DNA of 64,000 nt from Cymbidium sinense (taxonomy: Eukaryota; Streptophyta; Magnoliopsida; Asparagales; Orchidaceae): positions 136,748,040 through 136,812,039 of the forward strand of contig CM038214.1 of assembly GCA_021442155.1 (NCBI GenBank). The letters run 5' to 3'. Each line of letters starts with the position of its first letter. Position 1 is the stretch's first letter. The notes beneath the pieces are model-generated. The model searched no databases. It was given only the letters and a program-made list of their open reading frames with translations, and was not told the DNA's origin. Below are positions 45,231 to 56,400 of the stretch, in pieces. The translations under genes were made by a program, and so were the position numbers.

Positions 45231-45760
45231 GCTTGGGGAGGATCATCGATTCCAAGGGTAGACCCTACCTAGAGGAATTGATCTATCCAGATCCCAAGGG
45301 TTTCGTTCACCTTCCTTCAAAATCATTGATATGGTAGAATTGGTAGCATATAACTCACTTGAGGGCTTGTTGCGCAGTGGCGGCGCTTTTCTTTAGACTC
45401 TTTGTTGTAGCCTAGCGGGTATTGTTTTGATTGGTATGATGAATAATTAGAAGATATTTGTTGAGTTAGAGCAAATCTTCATCAAGATATTTGTTCATCA
45501 AAAGGTTACTGTAGGTGATCTCGTTGTAGCCCAATAGCACTCCTGTGAGTCACTTATTGATTATATTCTCTGATGGCGTGACTTGAGTATGAAGTGTGAA
45601 CCACAGCTGTCTGAATAACATGCCATTGAGATTCTCTTGAAGAATATCCATGGCCCGATCATCTTCATGCTTAAGGGATTCAACATAAAGACATTTAAGA
45701 AGCTAATCAACAAGGCAGCTAGTCTACAAGGAGAGGCCAAATAGTTGCCTTTTTTAGATC
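45231..45760 (+). pseudogene. Element C Gag capsid domain
   Basis: The sense strand keeps phrases of the Tat capsid: the GRPYLEELIYP-like start (about 45255-45290), FVHLPSKIID-like (about 45300), a FDWYDE-like block (about 45430), AIEILLKNIHGPIIFMLKG (about 45625-45680) and KTFKKLINKAASLQGEAK (about 45690-45740). Several frame changes and stops. The minus-strand ORF 45754-45975 is an antisense shadow of the following proline-rich part. Confidence 0.7.
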
Positions 45761-46290
45761 AGTTGCCAAAGTAAAAATCCCAAAAGGTTTAAGAGAAGAA
45801 ACTTGGAGTAGTAGCAGTGGTTGACAAGGGGAAGTAGCCAGCTAGAGATCAGAGACCACGACCTCACCAGCCTCCACCTCCTTTGCCACCACCGAGGTAG
45901 CCAAACCGGCCTCCACTGTAGCCTCCACAGCCAACACAACCACCGCCCCAGCCATACCATCACCAGCAGTGGCATGCATATTTGCCGCCAGGTAGCTATG
46001 GTCCACCTACTCTATTAGATAAGTTAAACAAACTTTATTCTTTTAAGAGGGAGGTAATCAGGAAAATCTTTAAGAACCTCTTAAAGAAACCTGATTTTCA
46101 GCTACCCAACCTAGAGGCTGAGAAAGTAGGGAAAATTCATGATCCAAACTTTTGCCCACCTTATGTGCTAGGCCACATTTTGGAGGATTGTTTTACATTC
46201 AAGGATTGGATTGATCGCAGTTTCAAGACCGGTGTTGTCATTATCCCAAAGGAATACCTTGTGGAATAACCTTCCAGTTTCATTAGGGTA
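45761..46290 (+). pseudogene. Element C Gag proline-rich spacer and zinc-knuckle-like region
   Basis: The Pro/Gln-rich segment (45860-45975) is followed by a 95-residue frame (45982-46269): LLDKLNKLYSFKREVIRKIFKNLLKKPDF, LPNLEAEKVGKIHDPNFCPPY, GHILEDCFTFKDWIDRS, VVIIPKEYLVE. The knuckle corresponds to C-x2-H-x4-H-x4-C of A; one lost base region turns CPYHR into CPPY. It would bind RNA at the end of Gag. Confidence 0.7.
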
Positions 46291-47325
46291 ATCCTTGGGG
46301 ATAAAAGTGATCCTACCAAAACCAAAGAAGGTTAGGACATTTCTTTTCTAAAACCTCTAAGAAAATATTTCAGAATATCAAGAAACTATCCTTGCAGGTG
46401 CCTGAGTCAGCTCAAACCTCCAACATCAAGGAAGGTTTTCAAGTTGCCAGTGCTAACTCTAGGAAAGTGGGAGCTCAGCAGCAGTAGCAACAGCATGTGT
46501 CGGCCCAAGATAGCCTCTTAGCATAACCACCAACCGTGTCCAGACTCCAACTTTCAATTCTTCCACTAGCTCTTCCATTATGTTTCTTCTATTATTAGAA
46601 CTCTAGGTATCAGCGAATAAGGGCATCAAATCTCAAACTCCACTCACTCTACTTTTTACTTTATACCTCCAAATACTTCCAAGAAATTGAAGAATAAAGT
46701 TTATTTGAATTACATCTGTGTCTCTTCTGATGAGTTATCTTCTTCTATTCCTAACAATAACTCTTCAAGTCTAATTAACTATAACAATTCTGATCTTCCT
46801 CTTTCTGATTTAGAGTTAGACTTTTCAACTTTGAATGCTACAGGTTCACCTCTTGAGATAGACTTGGAATCATCGATTTAAAATTCTCATAGAAGAAGTT
46901 GTAGGAGAGCCTGAAGTGCAGGTAGAACTTGCCACCACCTTGCCTCAAGATTAGTCAACCTCAAGTGGCAATGTTCTACCTCCTAGGGCAGCACCTTTAG
47001 ATAGAGGAAAACAAGTCATTGGTCCTGAAGATCGAGAAGCCCTTCCACAAGATGCTCCACCCTTGGATATGCTTGTGGAATATCAGTCGAAGGTGGACTA
47101 TAAGGTCCTTTCTCATCTATGAAAGTTGTCATCTAAACTAAGCATATACGATGCCCTTATCGTATCCAAAGAGATGAGGGAATCACTAATCAAAGCTGTC
47201 CTTGATCCTAAAATATGCTTAGCTCAGTTGACCACTATAAATGAGGAAGCACACTATGCAAAAGAAGCCCAAGGGATCACCTTCATAGATGAAGACCTTC
47301 TAGGGACTTGGGAGCAGTCCCCTGT
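46291..47325 (+). pseudogene. Element C Ser/Asn-rich spacer and pre-protease segment
   Basis: Contains the 46687-46881 frame (KNKVYLNYICVSSDELSS, NNSSSLINYNNSDLPLSD, LEIDLESS), equivalent to B's 184-residue frame, then SGNVLPPRAAPLDRGK-like text near 46965-47010, and the 47126-47365 frame with SKLSIYDALIVS and FIDEDLLG. Conserved in three copies, without a known domain. Broken by stops at about 46880. Confidence 0.6.
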
Positions 47326-47740
47326 CGACATGGGCCGTTGGACTTCACGGTTCTCATGGATTTAGGTGCATCGGAACATTATGAGTCTAAAGTCCCTTGC
47401 CTATTTGAAGATCGACATCTACTCTCAGGAGATAGGATGATGTTGAGAGGATGATCAAGGTGGCGGGCTTTAGGTTCTATAGTGTTACCATTGGAGATGG
47501 ATGAAGACCAAGAAGCCAAGTTCATCATTGATTCTAATACTTCATTCACTGCTTTTCTTGGTAGGCCTTGGATACACAAATAAGATTGTTCCATTCTCCC
47601 TTCATCAGTACATCAAGTTCATAAAATATGGAATTGAGTACCGTGTCAATGGGGATGAAAAGCCATTCTCAGTTAGAGAGGTTGAGATCTATGAGGATAC
47701 GACCTACTATCTTCCTCAAAACACCCTTTCTCATCAACTT
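47326..47740 (+). pseudogene. Element C retropepsin-like protease (active-site Ser to Leu)
   Basis: DFTVLMDLGASE is read at 47341-47376; the active-site triplet at 47359-47370 is D-L-G-A, Ser having become Leu by one C-to-T change, and a frame break follows. Downstream the 47501-47920 frame keeps FLVGLGYTNKIVPFSLHQYIKF, GIEYRVNGDEKPFSVREVEIYEDTTYY. Enzyme of polyprotein processing, inactive in this copy. Confidence 0.7.
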
Positions 47741-48880
47741 GGCCAAAATTCAAATGCAAATGCAAATGCAAAAGCAAAAGAAAATGAAACAAAAGAAAAG
47801 ATAAATGAAAATGAAAAGAAAAATAAAAGTCCAAGTGAGCAAGAAAGGGGAATTGAAGAAGAAGTGGATCCATATCACATTTCACCCACAGTTCATTCCA
47901 TCATATGGACATATGGGTAGGATGGCTCAACCTCCACTAGGTAGAGGTAGAGGTAGAAATAGAGGCAGTTCCAGAGGTGGAAGACCCCCAAGTTGGCCTT
48001 TATCTAATAGAGATCATGTTCAAGTTCATAGGAGTACCTACTTATTCACATAGACTTGGAATCCATCTCGGAGGATAAGTCTAATGTGATTAGTATACCC
48101 ATCCCTCTCGAGGTTCCATTCAAGTGACTTTTGATCTAGAGGAGATGAAGAATAGGCCTCCAAGCAAAAAAAAGTATTGAATGGTTTATGTGAAATTATT
48201 TGGTAGATTGGGAACCTTAGCTATTACCTCACTTACATCTCAGAAAGTTGAAGTTCTAGTAGTTAAATAAGTCCCTAAGTCTTCCAATGACATGAAGCAG
48301 AAAAGGTTCTTTTTGGGTTCATCAACCTCAAGTCCAGAGCTCGATGTAGGACTTGAGGAAGATACTTTTAAAGAATTAATGAAATTAATAGTTGACTTTT
48401 ACTCTCCTTGTGTTCAAAATCTTATACAGAAAGGTTTAATTCCTCACATTTGGTCCAAGCACAGGTCAGAATACTTCAAAAAGCTATGGAATAATATAGG
48501 CAGGGAAGCACAATCAAGAGCAAGACTAGGATTTAGTAGGTCCAGTTGATGATGAAGATTATTGCCTGTTATTTGGAATCTAATAGGTTCTTCTCACACA
48601 TCCCCAACTCTTATAAGAATGTGTTTAGAAACTTGATGATCCGGATGATCTCCAAGTCAAAGAGCACTCAAAGTTTGAAGAGGAGATTCATTCAATAATC
48701 AAGCTAAAAGAAATTAACCTCGGGTAGAAGAAAATCCTCATGACATACATCGGTCATTCGAATGAAGAAGAGACCAATGACTTAGTTAGGGTATTGGAGT
48801 TTAAAGACTTCACATGGAGTTATGAAGAAATGCTTGATTATCTCCATGTAGCTCCACAAGCTAGCAATAGATCCTAGCGT
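47741..48880 (+). pseudogene. Element C protease-RT linker with Lys/Glu/Asn-rich segment
   Basis: 47745-47870 encodes ANANAKAKENETKEK, NENEKKNK and SEQERG, a charged low-complexity run seen also in A and B. It is followed by PYHISPTVHS, HMGRMAQPPLGRGRG and a 48292-48549 frame with PELDVGLEEDTFKELMKL and YSPCVQNLIQKGLIPHI. 48640-48830 gives text like EEIHSIIKLKEINL and MLDYLHV. No enzymatic domain is recognised. The antisense ORF 47673-47885 is rejected. Confidence 0.6.
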
Positions 48881-49580
48881 TACCCTATTAAGCAAGCTCA
48901 TACCCATGCGATTAGAAATTGAACAATAGGTCATTTATGAATTCAAGAAACTGATCGAAGCTAGTTTCATCATGGAAGAAAAATATCCTACCTGGTTAGC
49001 CAGTGTCATCCCAATTAAGAAGAAGAATTGCCAAATTTGCATTTGCGTCGATTTAGGGTCTTAAATAAGGCATGTCCTAAGGATGAGTTTACTTTTCCTA
49101 TACCAGAGTTAATGGTGGACATTGCCTCATCTCATGCAGTCTTCTCTTTCATGGATGGGTCATCAGCTATAAATCAAGATGTCTTCAAGATGAAAGAAAC
49201 ACGCTTTTCGAACCCGGAAATATTCTATTATAAGGTCATGTCTTTTGGCCTTAAAAATGTTGGTGAAACATACCAACGGGCCATGACTTAGATCTTCAAC
49301 GAACTCATCCATTATCAGGTTGAGTGCTACATTGATGATCTAGTAGTTAAAAGCTTAAAAAAAGGAAGACCATCTCTTTAACTTGAGAGTAGTTTTTGAA
49401 CGGTTAAGATAATATAACCTCAAGATGAATCCCCTGAAGTGTGCATTCAAAGTCACTTCAGGGAAATTCCTTGGGTTTGTTGTTCAATACTGGGGAATAG
49501 AAATAGATCCTGAAAAGATCAAAGCTATCTTAGAAATGCCACCTCCTAAGAGTTTAACTCAACTTAGATCCTTTCAAGGA
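48881..49580 (+). pseudogene. Element C reverse transcriptase with YIDD
   Basis: The frame 49028-49291 contains VLNKACPKDEFTFPIPELMVD, FSFMDGSS, NQDVFKMKET, FYYKVMSFGLKNVGETYQRAM, then IFNELIHYQVECYIDDLVVKS with the catalytic YIDD at 49328-49339. The thumb region follows with NPLKCAFKVTSGKFLGFVV (49425-49485). All main RT blocks are in order; the separating stops (for example after YQRAMT) are single-base changes. RT copies the genomic RNA into cDNA. Confidence 0.85.
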
Positions 49581-50130
49581 TAATTGGCATATCTAAGATG
49601 CTTTATCTCAAACTTATCAGGGAGATGCAAACCATTCTCAGCACTTGTCAAAAAGGACTCCAAGTTCAAGTGGGTGACAAGGGCCAGCATGCTTTTGAAG
49701 ACATCAAAGAGCACTTGGTGGAGTCAGTTCTAGCAGCCCCTATCCTGGGCAGGCCATTGATCCTTTACACTACTGAATTGGATGACTCTCTCGATGCTCA
49801 TTGGCCCAAAACAAGGGAAGGAAAGCACTATACTACCAGCCATCATCATTCTGAAGCAAATTATCCACCTATTGAGAAACATTGCCTAGCTTTGATCTTT
49901 GCATCTCAGAAGCTATGACACTACATGCTTCCTCATAAGGTGAACTTGATCTCCCAAACCAATCCACTGCAGTACCTCATGACATGACCAACACTTTCCG
50001 GATGTTTGGCTCATTGGTCCATGATACTCTCACAGTTTGATATCACATTTGTACCCCTCATGCGGTAAAATAGGCATTAGCGATTTCTTAGCACCCACTT
50101 CTTCGATTCTTAGTGATGATCTCCCGATGA
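49581..50130 (+). pseudogene. Element C Ty3-type RNase H
   Basis: The frame 49598-49918 gives HAFEDIKEHLVESVLAAPILGRPLILYTTELDDSLDA, then NYPPIEKHCLALIFASQKL, continuing as YMLPHKVNLISQTNPLQYLM and MILSQFDITFVPL in the following frame. This is the normal RT-linked RNase H/tether order. A stop at the end of FASQKL (TGA for Arg) and others break it. Degrades template RNA. Confidence 0.75.
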
Positions 50131-50570
50131 ACAAATCATGAACTTAGGGAGGCAAAATAGATGGGAGATGTATTTTGATGGTGCTGCTTCTTTTCTTAAC
50201 GGTGAAGCACCATGATCTATTCTCCCAAGAAAGATAGGGGTAAGAATAGTTCTTCTAACTTCATACTGTGATGTGATGAGATTCTAATACTATCTTTCCA
50301 ACCCCTGCACCAACAACGAAGTCGAGTTTGAGGATTTGATTGCCGATTTGGAGTTACCATCACTATCAGTGTCAAGAGCATCAACATCATTGGGGATTCT
50401 CAGTTGGTCATCAACCAGATTGTCGAGTCCAGTTCTCAAAGCTTCCTTATTACTACCGATACCATGAAGCTATTGGCCCAAATTCACAGTTATCATCCGT
50501 AGAGAACATTAGCGGATGCCTTGGCCAAACTTGCCAAAGAGTTGGCATATCCAGAAGATGAGTCCATTTC
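50131..50570 (+). pseudogene. Element C archaeal-type RNase H (dual RNase H of Tat lineage)
   Basis: Sense text reads RWEMYFDGAAS (50160-50190), then GVRIVLLTSYCD, FYYLSNPCTNNEVEFEDLIADLE (about 50285-50352), INIIGDSQLVINQIVESSS (about 50380-50435) and RTLADALAKLAKEL (50503-50545). D, E, D and the final D of the RNase H fold are all visible: YFDGA, NNEVEFE, IIGDSQL, LADALA. A second RNase H here separates Tat from most other Ty3/gypsy lineages. Small frameshifts between blocks. Confidence 0.8.
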
Positions 50571-51890
50571 AATAAGGGTCCAAAATAGACAAGTTATATC
50601 CCTTATTGATTCAAAACTTATTGAGATACTTTCTCTTGAAGGGGAGGTTATCGTTGCCAAAATGGACAAGGAGCAAGATTGGAGGCAACAGTTCATAGAT
50701 TACTTGAACACTGGCAAACTACCTCAAGAGAAATCTCAAGCCCATAAGGTGAAATAGAGAGCTCTTTCCTATGCTTTTGTTCATGGAACCCTGTATCATC
50801 GATCCTTTGACCAAATGTGGTTACGTTGTTTAGAAAAATATGAACTCCATTGCATTGTAATCGAGGTACACTGAGGTCTATATGGAGGGCATCAATCCGG
50901 TCTAAAGATGAAGTCGAAGATCAAAAGACTTGGATACTACTGGCCTTCTATGATCATAGATTGCATAGACGTAGCTAGGATATGCCATCAGTGTCAGGTG
51001 CGGTATGGTCCTCCACCAACCACCCAACATTCTACACTCTACTTTGGCTTCATGGCCATTTGAGTGTTGGGGGTACCTACATTGTAGGTCTGATCGATCC
51101 TCTTTTTTCCAAGGGCCATCAATTCATCTTAGCTGCTACCGACTACTTTTCCAAGTGGTGGAAGCCAACCCACTCAGACAGGTCATAGCTCACCATGTGC
51201 TTCAGTTTTTCAGGAACCATATCATATATAGGTTCGGGGTGTCTCGATGAATTATATTCGATAATGGTAATGCATTCAAAAGCATGAATATTAACAGCTT
51301 TGCTAGAAGACACGGTCTGGATTAAAGATACTCCACCATTTACTACACAAGAGTTGGTTTAGCAGAAGCATTCAACAAAACTCTCATCCAGATACTGAAG
51401 AGACTCTTGATGACAACAAATAATAGTGGAACAAGTAGTTGGTTGAAGCCTTGTAGGCCTATCACACCACATACCGAACTCCAACTCAGTATACCCCATT
51501 TTCTTAAGTGTATGGGTCCAAAGTTGTTCTTCCTTTAGAAGTTCAACTCCCGTCACTAAGGATAGCATTAGGTAATAAGATCACTACATAGCAGAATGCA
51601 AAGTTACTATTAGAAAAGCTCAAAGGTTTGGAGGAAAGTCGACTACGGGCGTGCCATAACCTCAAGTTGTACAAGGTAAAAATGATTCAAGCTCACAAGC
51701 TACCATGTGGTCTTTAAGTAGGAGAACTTGTGTTAGTCCTAAGGAGACCAATTATTGTTCGTCGAAAGATGGGAGACAAGTTTGAACCCACTGGGTAAGG
51801 CCCTATGTCATAGAGAAGGCCTTCAAAAAAGAATCTTATTGGCTTATTGATTGTAAAGGGAACACCTGATGCTTCTAATTAATGGGCTCT
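50571..51890 (+). pseudogene. Element C integrase with HHCC and D,D,E residues
   Basis: KMDKEQDWRQQFIDYLNTGKLP (50660-50720) leads into the zinc-binding part: His at 50869 and 50890, KSKIKRLGYYWPSM, Cys at 50983 and 50992 (CHQC). Core: AATDYFSKW with D at 51141, IIFDNGNAF with D at 51260, and AEAFNKTL with E at 51365, 35 codons after the second D. The C-terminal part includes KMIQAHKLP, PIIVRRKMGDKFEPTG and YWLIDCKGNT. Inserts cDNA into the genome. Stops (for example at the second codon after 50869) and frame changes prevent expression. Confidence 0.85.
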
Positions 51891-54065
51891 ATCTAAAGAA
51901 ATATTACCCATGAAACAAAATTTGTTTGAAAACAATTCATTAATGAAAAGTACAAAATCTGATATCATTCATCAAATCTTCTCTTCTTTTCGAAGTGTTG
52001 TTTGCTTGTCTTGTGAATCTGCCATGACATTTTTAGGGTAGGTGTAAGAGTCCCCCAGTGGCATCATATCCCTCTTTCACAATACAAACACAATTTCTTG
52101 ATGCTATTAGAATAGGCATAAGAGAACCTGAGAGGCATCCTATTTCGATTAGCATAACTAAGTTAGGTGTGAGAGAACCCAAGCGACATCCTTTCTTAGT
52201 GAGAATTCTTGTTGCCATCTGTAGCATCATTTCATAATTCCCCGTGTGTTTTACGGTAGGTGTAAGAGACCCCCAGAGGCATCCTATTCCTTTTAACACA
52301 TGCACAAAATAAACACAAATCTTTTTAGACACTACCCAGGTTACTTTTGGATTGGACAGTTCCCTTTTCCATGTAGCCACCCCTGTGGTTGGAGAATTTG
52401 TTTGAGATGCATGGATTCTTCCTTGATTCAGTAAATCTGAGATAGGTCTAGGCTGATATAAGCTCCTTCTTAGTATGATCCCTCACAAACTAACAGGGTT
52501 CACGATAAACAACTAAAATTAACCAAACTAAAACCAAAAAGAACAAAAAAAAATAATTTGCTTATGGATTAAGAATTCAAGCCCCAAAAAGGACCCTTCT
52601 CCTAAGCATCCTATCTTTAGGGCAGTAACAGCAAAACTCCCTATAGGAATTGCCTGACTATTTGAGTTGAGATAAATCCTTGGGTTGGTACTCACTCCAT
52701 AGTCTCCATTAGGTCAGTTTCAATCTATTTTGCCACAAGCAGGTTACCCCGACAGTCATTTCGCTTTGAAAGATATAAAACTATGATGCATTCTTTCTAG
52801 CATGATTGTCGCAAACTGACGGTCAGCCTTAGGTCAGGTTCAATTTGTTGCCCAAAGTAGCCAATCACCCCAATGATCTTTTCTAGTAGAAGATGTGAGA
52901 CCCCGAGCTTTCTTCCCTTCAATTGATCATTGTAAATCGAAATGCACTCCTTTGGTTGGATAGTTCTCCCATTGATCGGAAAGCTACTCCCTTTAGTTCA
53001 ATAAATTTGAGATAAGACTGGGCCTCTATAAGCTCCTTCTCAATTTGATCCATCGCAAACCAACGTAATTCATCAAACAAACAAATCTAAAAATGAATAT
53101 TAATCCTTGACTATTCTTGAGTTGATCTAAGTCCTTCAGTGGCATTCACTCAATAGTCAACCCTAGCTCGGGTGTGATTTTTTGCTCAAAGCAACTGATC
53201 ATCTTAATGGTTCCCTATTTCTAGAAGATATGAGTCCCCGTACTTTCTACTTAAGACTTGACCATTGTATATCAAAAGGCATTTCTCCCTGGTTGGATAG
53301 TCCTATCTTGTGGTTGGTAGACTACTCCATTTGAATTGGTAAATCTAAGTTAGGTCTAGGCTTCCATGGCCCCTACTCATTGCGGTTCATCGCAAACTTA
53401 TGTGATCCTTCATAATCAAAACAACCAAAACTAAAAAATGAAATCAATCTTTGACTATCCTTGAGTTGATCTAAGTCCCCAAATTCACTCAATAGTCTAG
53501 GTTGAGTTCAATGTCATCATGCCAATTACCCCAACTGGTCCTAACTTGGAGGATGTAAGTCTACTATGCTTTCTTCCTAGTACTGCATCTGAAGGCATCC
53601 CTTTGGTTAGTCCTCTTAGTAGACTACCCCTTTGGATTGATAAATCTAAGTTAGGTCTTATCCTCCATGGCTCCTACTCAGTACAACCCATCACAAACCA
53701 ACAGGGTTCATCCTAAAAATTCAAACCTAACAAAATTAAAACAAATTCAACCCTCTCCCCCTGTAGAGATCTCTCCTTAGTGAGATTCAATGCAAATCCT
53801 ACCTCTCATCTCCTTGAAGATGACTTGAACCTGCTTCCCTAGTGCAAGGTTCACACTCTATCCCTTAATGGATTTCTTCCCTCTCTTATGTCTTAGACAT
53901 AAGTAGAACCACATTGCACCAAGTTCTAGATTCTTTCTTTTCCTTGGGTTAAGGATAGATTATTTCTATTAGTGCTTGTGATCTCTCGGTGTTGTTGATC
54001 ATTTCGATCAACACCAATACGTGCGGTGTTCCTTGTTAGTCACACCACACCTATTGGGTGCCTTT
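51891..54065 (+). repeat. Element C 3' UTR with tandem units
   Basis: About 2.2 kb without coding potential, between integrase and LTR. Two repeat kinds: a short phrase (taggtgtaagagaacccaag, then gacatcc) three to four times at 52030-52290, and longer units of about 300-550 bases with taggtctagg, ctccttctcagtatgatcc, aaaccaacagggttcat and GATGTGAGTCCCC...CTTTCTTCC (marks near 52440, 52995, 53340 and 53643). Also seen in B and D. No purine-rich polypurine tract was found directly before 54066. ORFs at 52033-52380 and 53519-53716 are within repeats. Confidence 0.7.
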
Positions 54066-55339
54066 TGTTGACCTTATTTTTAGAATGAGCTCTCAACCTC
54101 TCCATCTTAGACATAGGACTTCTCTTAGACTTTAGAGTTTATTAATCTTAAGATACATCTAGTGATTAGGTGGACACTCCAACCTAGCCCTAGAGACTTA
54201 GAAGAGTTAGCTATAGAAATAGGGGTGTTAGAGAGATTTCCTACCCTTAGCCTAAACAATTCCTCACTTTCCTTCCTTCAAGTCAAACTCTAAATCAATT
54301 ATATTTGATTTTCTCAAACTCAAATCAATTCCATGATTCAATTCCATGATTGAAATCTATGATTGAAACCCATGACCAAAATCCATCAAAAATTCGTAAG
54401 TTCAAATTTCTTAAGTCCTTAACCCTTTCTTAAGGACTTAATCAAAATCATGATTCAAACCTATTCAAATATTTGAGATTTTCTCATGATCCATTTATAT
54501 TCTCATTTATATTCACATTTATAAATGAAATATAAATTCAAATCAATCCAACTAAACTCAAAATTCTAAATCAATTCATGAAAATTTTCATAAGTCCCTT
54601 TAATTTACCATTAAAGGACTTAGTCAAAAGAAACTCTAAACCTTAATCAAATCACTTCAAACGCATGGAATTTTCTCAAAACATATTTAATATCTCATAT
54701 ATAAATGAAATATAAGCATATTTTATATTCTCAAACCTATTCAAATTCTTGGTATTTTCTCAAAACTTATTTGTATTCTCATTTATATTCTCATATATAA
54801 ATCAATCAAATCCAATCCAAAAATTAAATTTCAAATAAAAAATTCTCTTAAATCCTTTAAATTCCCTTCAATGTATTTAACCTAAATCATGATTAAACTT
54901 TTCCAAATTCTTGAAATTTTCTCATGATCAATTTATATTCTCATTTATATTCACATATATGAATGGAATATAAATCAAACAATCAAAACCAATTCCAAAA
55001 ATCAAACTCAAATCCATTCAAAATCAAATCTAAGCCTTTCAAGCTAAAATCTTGAACTTAGCCAAATCACTTTCAAATCATGCCAAACTCTTGATTTTCT
55101 CTCATGGTTCAATCAATCCTACAATCATGAGCCATATATAAATCCAGACACCAATCATTCAATCAAAACCCAAATCAAAAATCAAACCCAAGACCCTTTC
55201 ATATTCTTCCTTTGAATATGAAATTTTCAAATGGATCAAAATCCATTTGACTTCAATCCACTTGTAAATGGATTTATATTTCAATCATAAGTCCATATAC
55301 AATATCAATCAACTTCAAATCAAGCTTTGACCAAGCCAT

Positions 55340-56400
55340 TTGAATCACATAGGCTCACTTGACCCAAAGTGACCTAAAGTACCTTTACGAGCCAACTTTT
55401 GATCCTAACCAAATTGGATTGAACCAAACTCATTATCCCTCTCATCATAATCAACAATCATCATAGGATGATCAATCAATCAAATTGAGTCCAACCAAGT
55501 CAAACTTAAGGGTTGACCAAGTCAACACTTAACCTAAAATAAAATCTTACATAGCCAAATTCCACCATAGGCCAAATTGAAACCATTGATCTAAGTTCAC
55601 TCATGAGCTATGTTTGAACTTGACCAAGCCAACATTTGAGCCACTAGCCCAATTGGCCCTTGACCCAAGTTAACCCATTTTGACCTAAAGAGCTAAAATG
55701 TGTCAAAACTTGATCTAAGCCAAATTGATTGAAATCAATGGATCAAGTCCATCCCAAATCACTTGTGGAACTTGACCAAAGTCACAATTGGCCAACTAGA
55801 CCCTAGCCCAATTGACCTTAGACCCAACATGACTGGGGTCATGTTGAGCTAAAATTGAACTTAATCAAAATTGATTGGAAACAAAGATATCAATCCACTC
55901 CATATGACTAACCTAACCTAAACCTACCCCCTACCCCATATAAGTCAAATGGGTCAAGTAGGTCAACTTGACCCATTTGACCTAAATGAAGTCATATGAG
56001 CCAAAACTAAATCTATACCAGATTGAACCAAACCAAAGGAAACAAAATATGTCAAATGGTCATATGAACTTGACCCAACCCTTAGTTTGACCCAATTTGA
56101 CCAATTGGTCAACTTGACCCAAGTTGACCCATTTTGACCAAAATGGGTCAACATGAGCCAAACCCTATCAAATGGATTCCAAATCCAATGAAACTTGGCC
56201 AAACCTATTTTCTCAATATACCAAACATACCCAAATTGGAAAATAGCAAAATGACCATTTTACCCCTAGGCCATAGAATAAATTTTGGCTTAGCATTTGG
56301 TCCCTCTTCACAATCACTCAGGCTTTCCAAAAGCTCAAGGGGACTTAGTGATAGTGCACCCAACCCAATGGGTTTGGGTTAGCCCATTTGACACATAGAC
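55340..56400 (+). promoter_or_regulatory. TTGACC-dense zone of element C LTR
   Basis: More than a dozen TTGACC cores in about 1 kb, with GGTCAA in between, arranged in several hairpins (see 55944-55981 and 56110-56160). It lies about 1.3-2.3 kb into the LTR on the U3 side. W-box-like cores could bind WRKY factors, but this is inferred from motif identity only, and the local composition is clearly repetitive. Confidence 0.4.
55944..55981. repeat. 16-bp perfect inverted repeat in LTR
   Basis: GTCAAATGGGTCAAGT at 55944-55959 is perfectly complementary to ACTTGACCCATTTGAC at 55966-55981, with a 6-base loop. Two further pairs follow at 56110-56160: GGTCAACTTG/CAAGTTGACC (3-base loop) and TGACCCATTTT/AAAATGGGTCA (4-base loop). 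Such hairpins could form in DNA or RNA. Confidence 0.85.
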
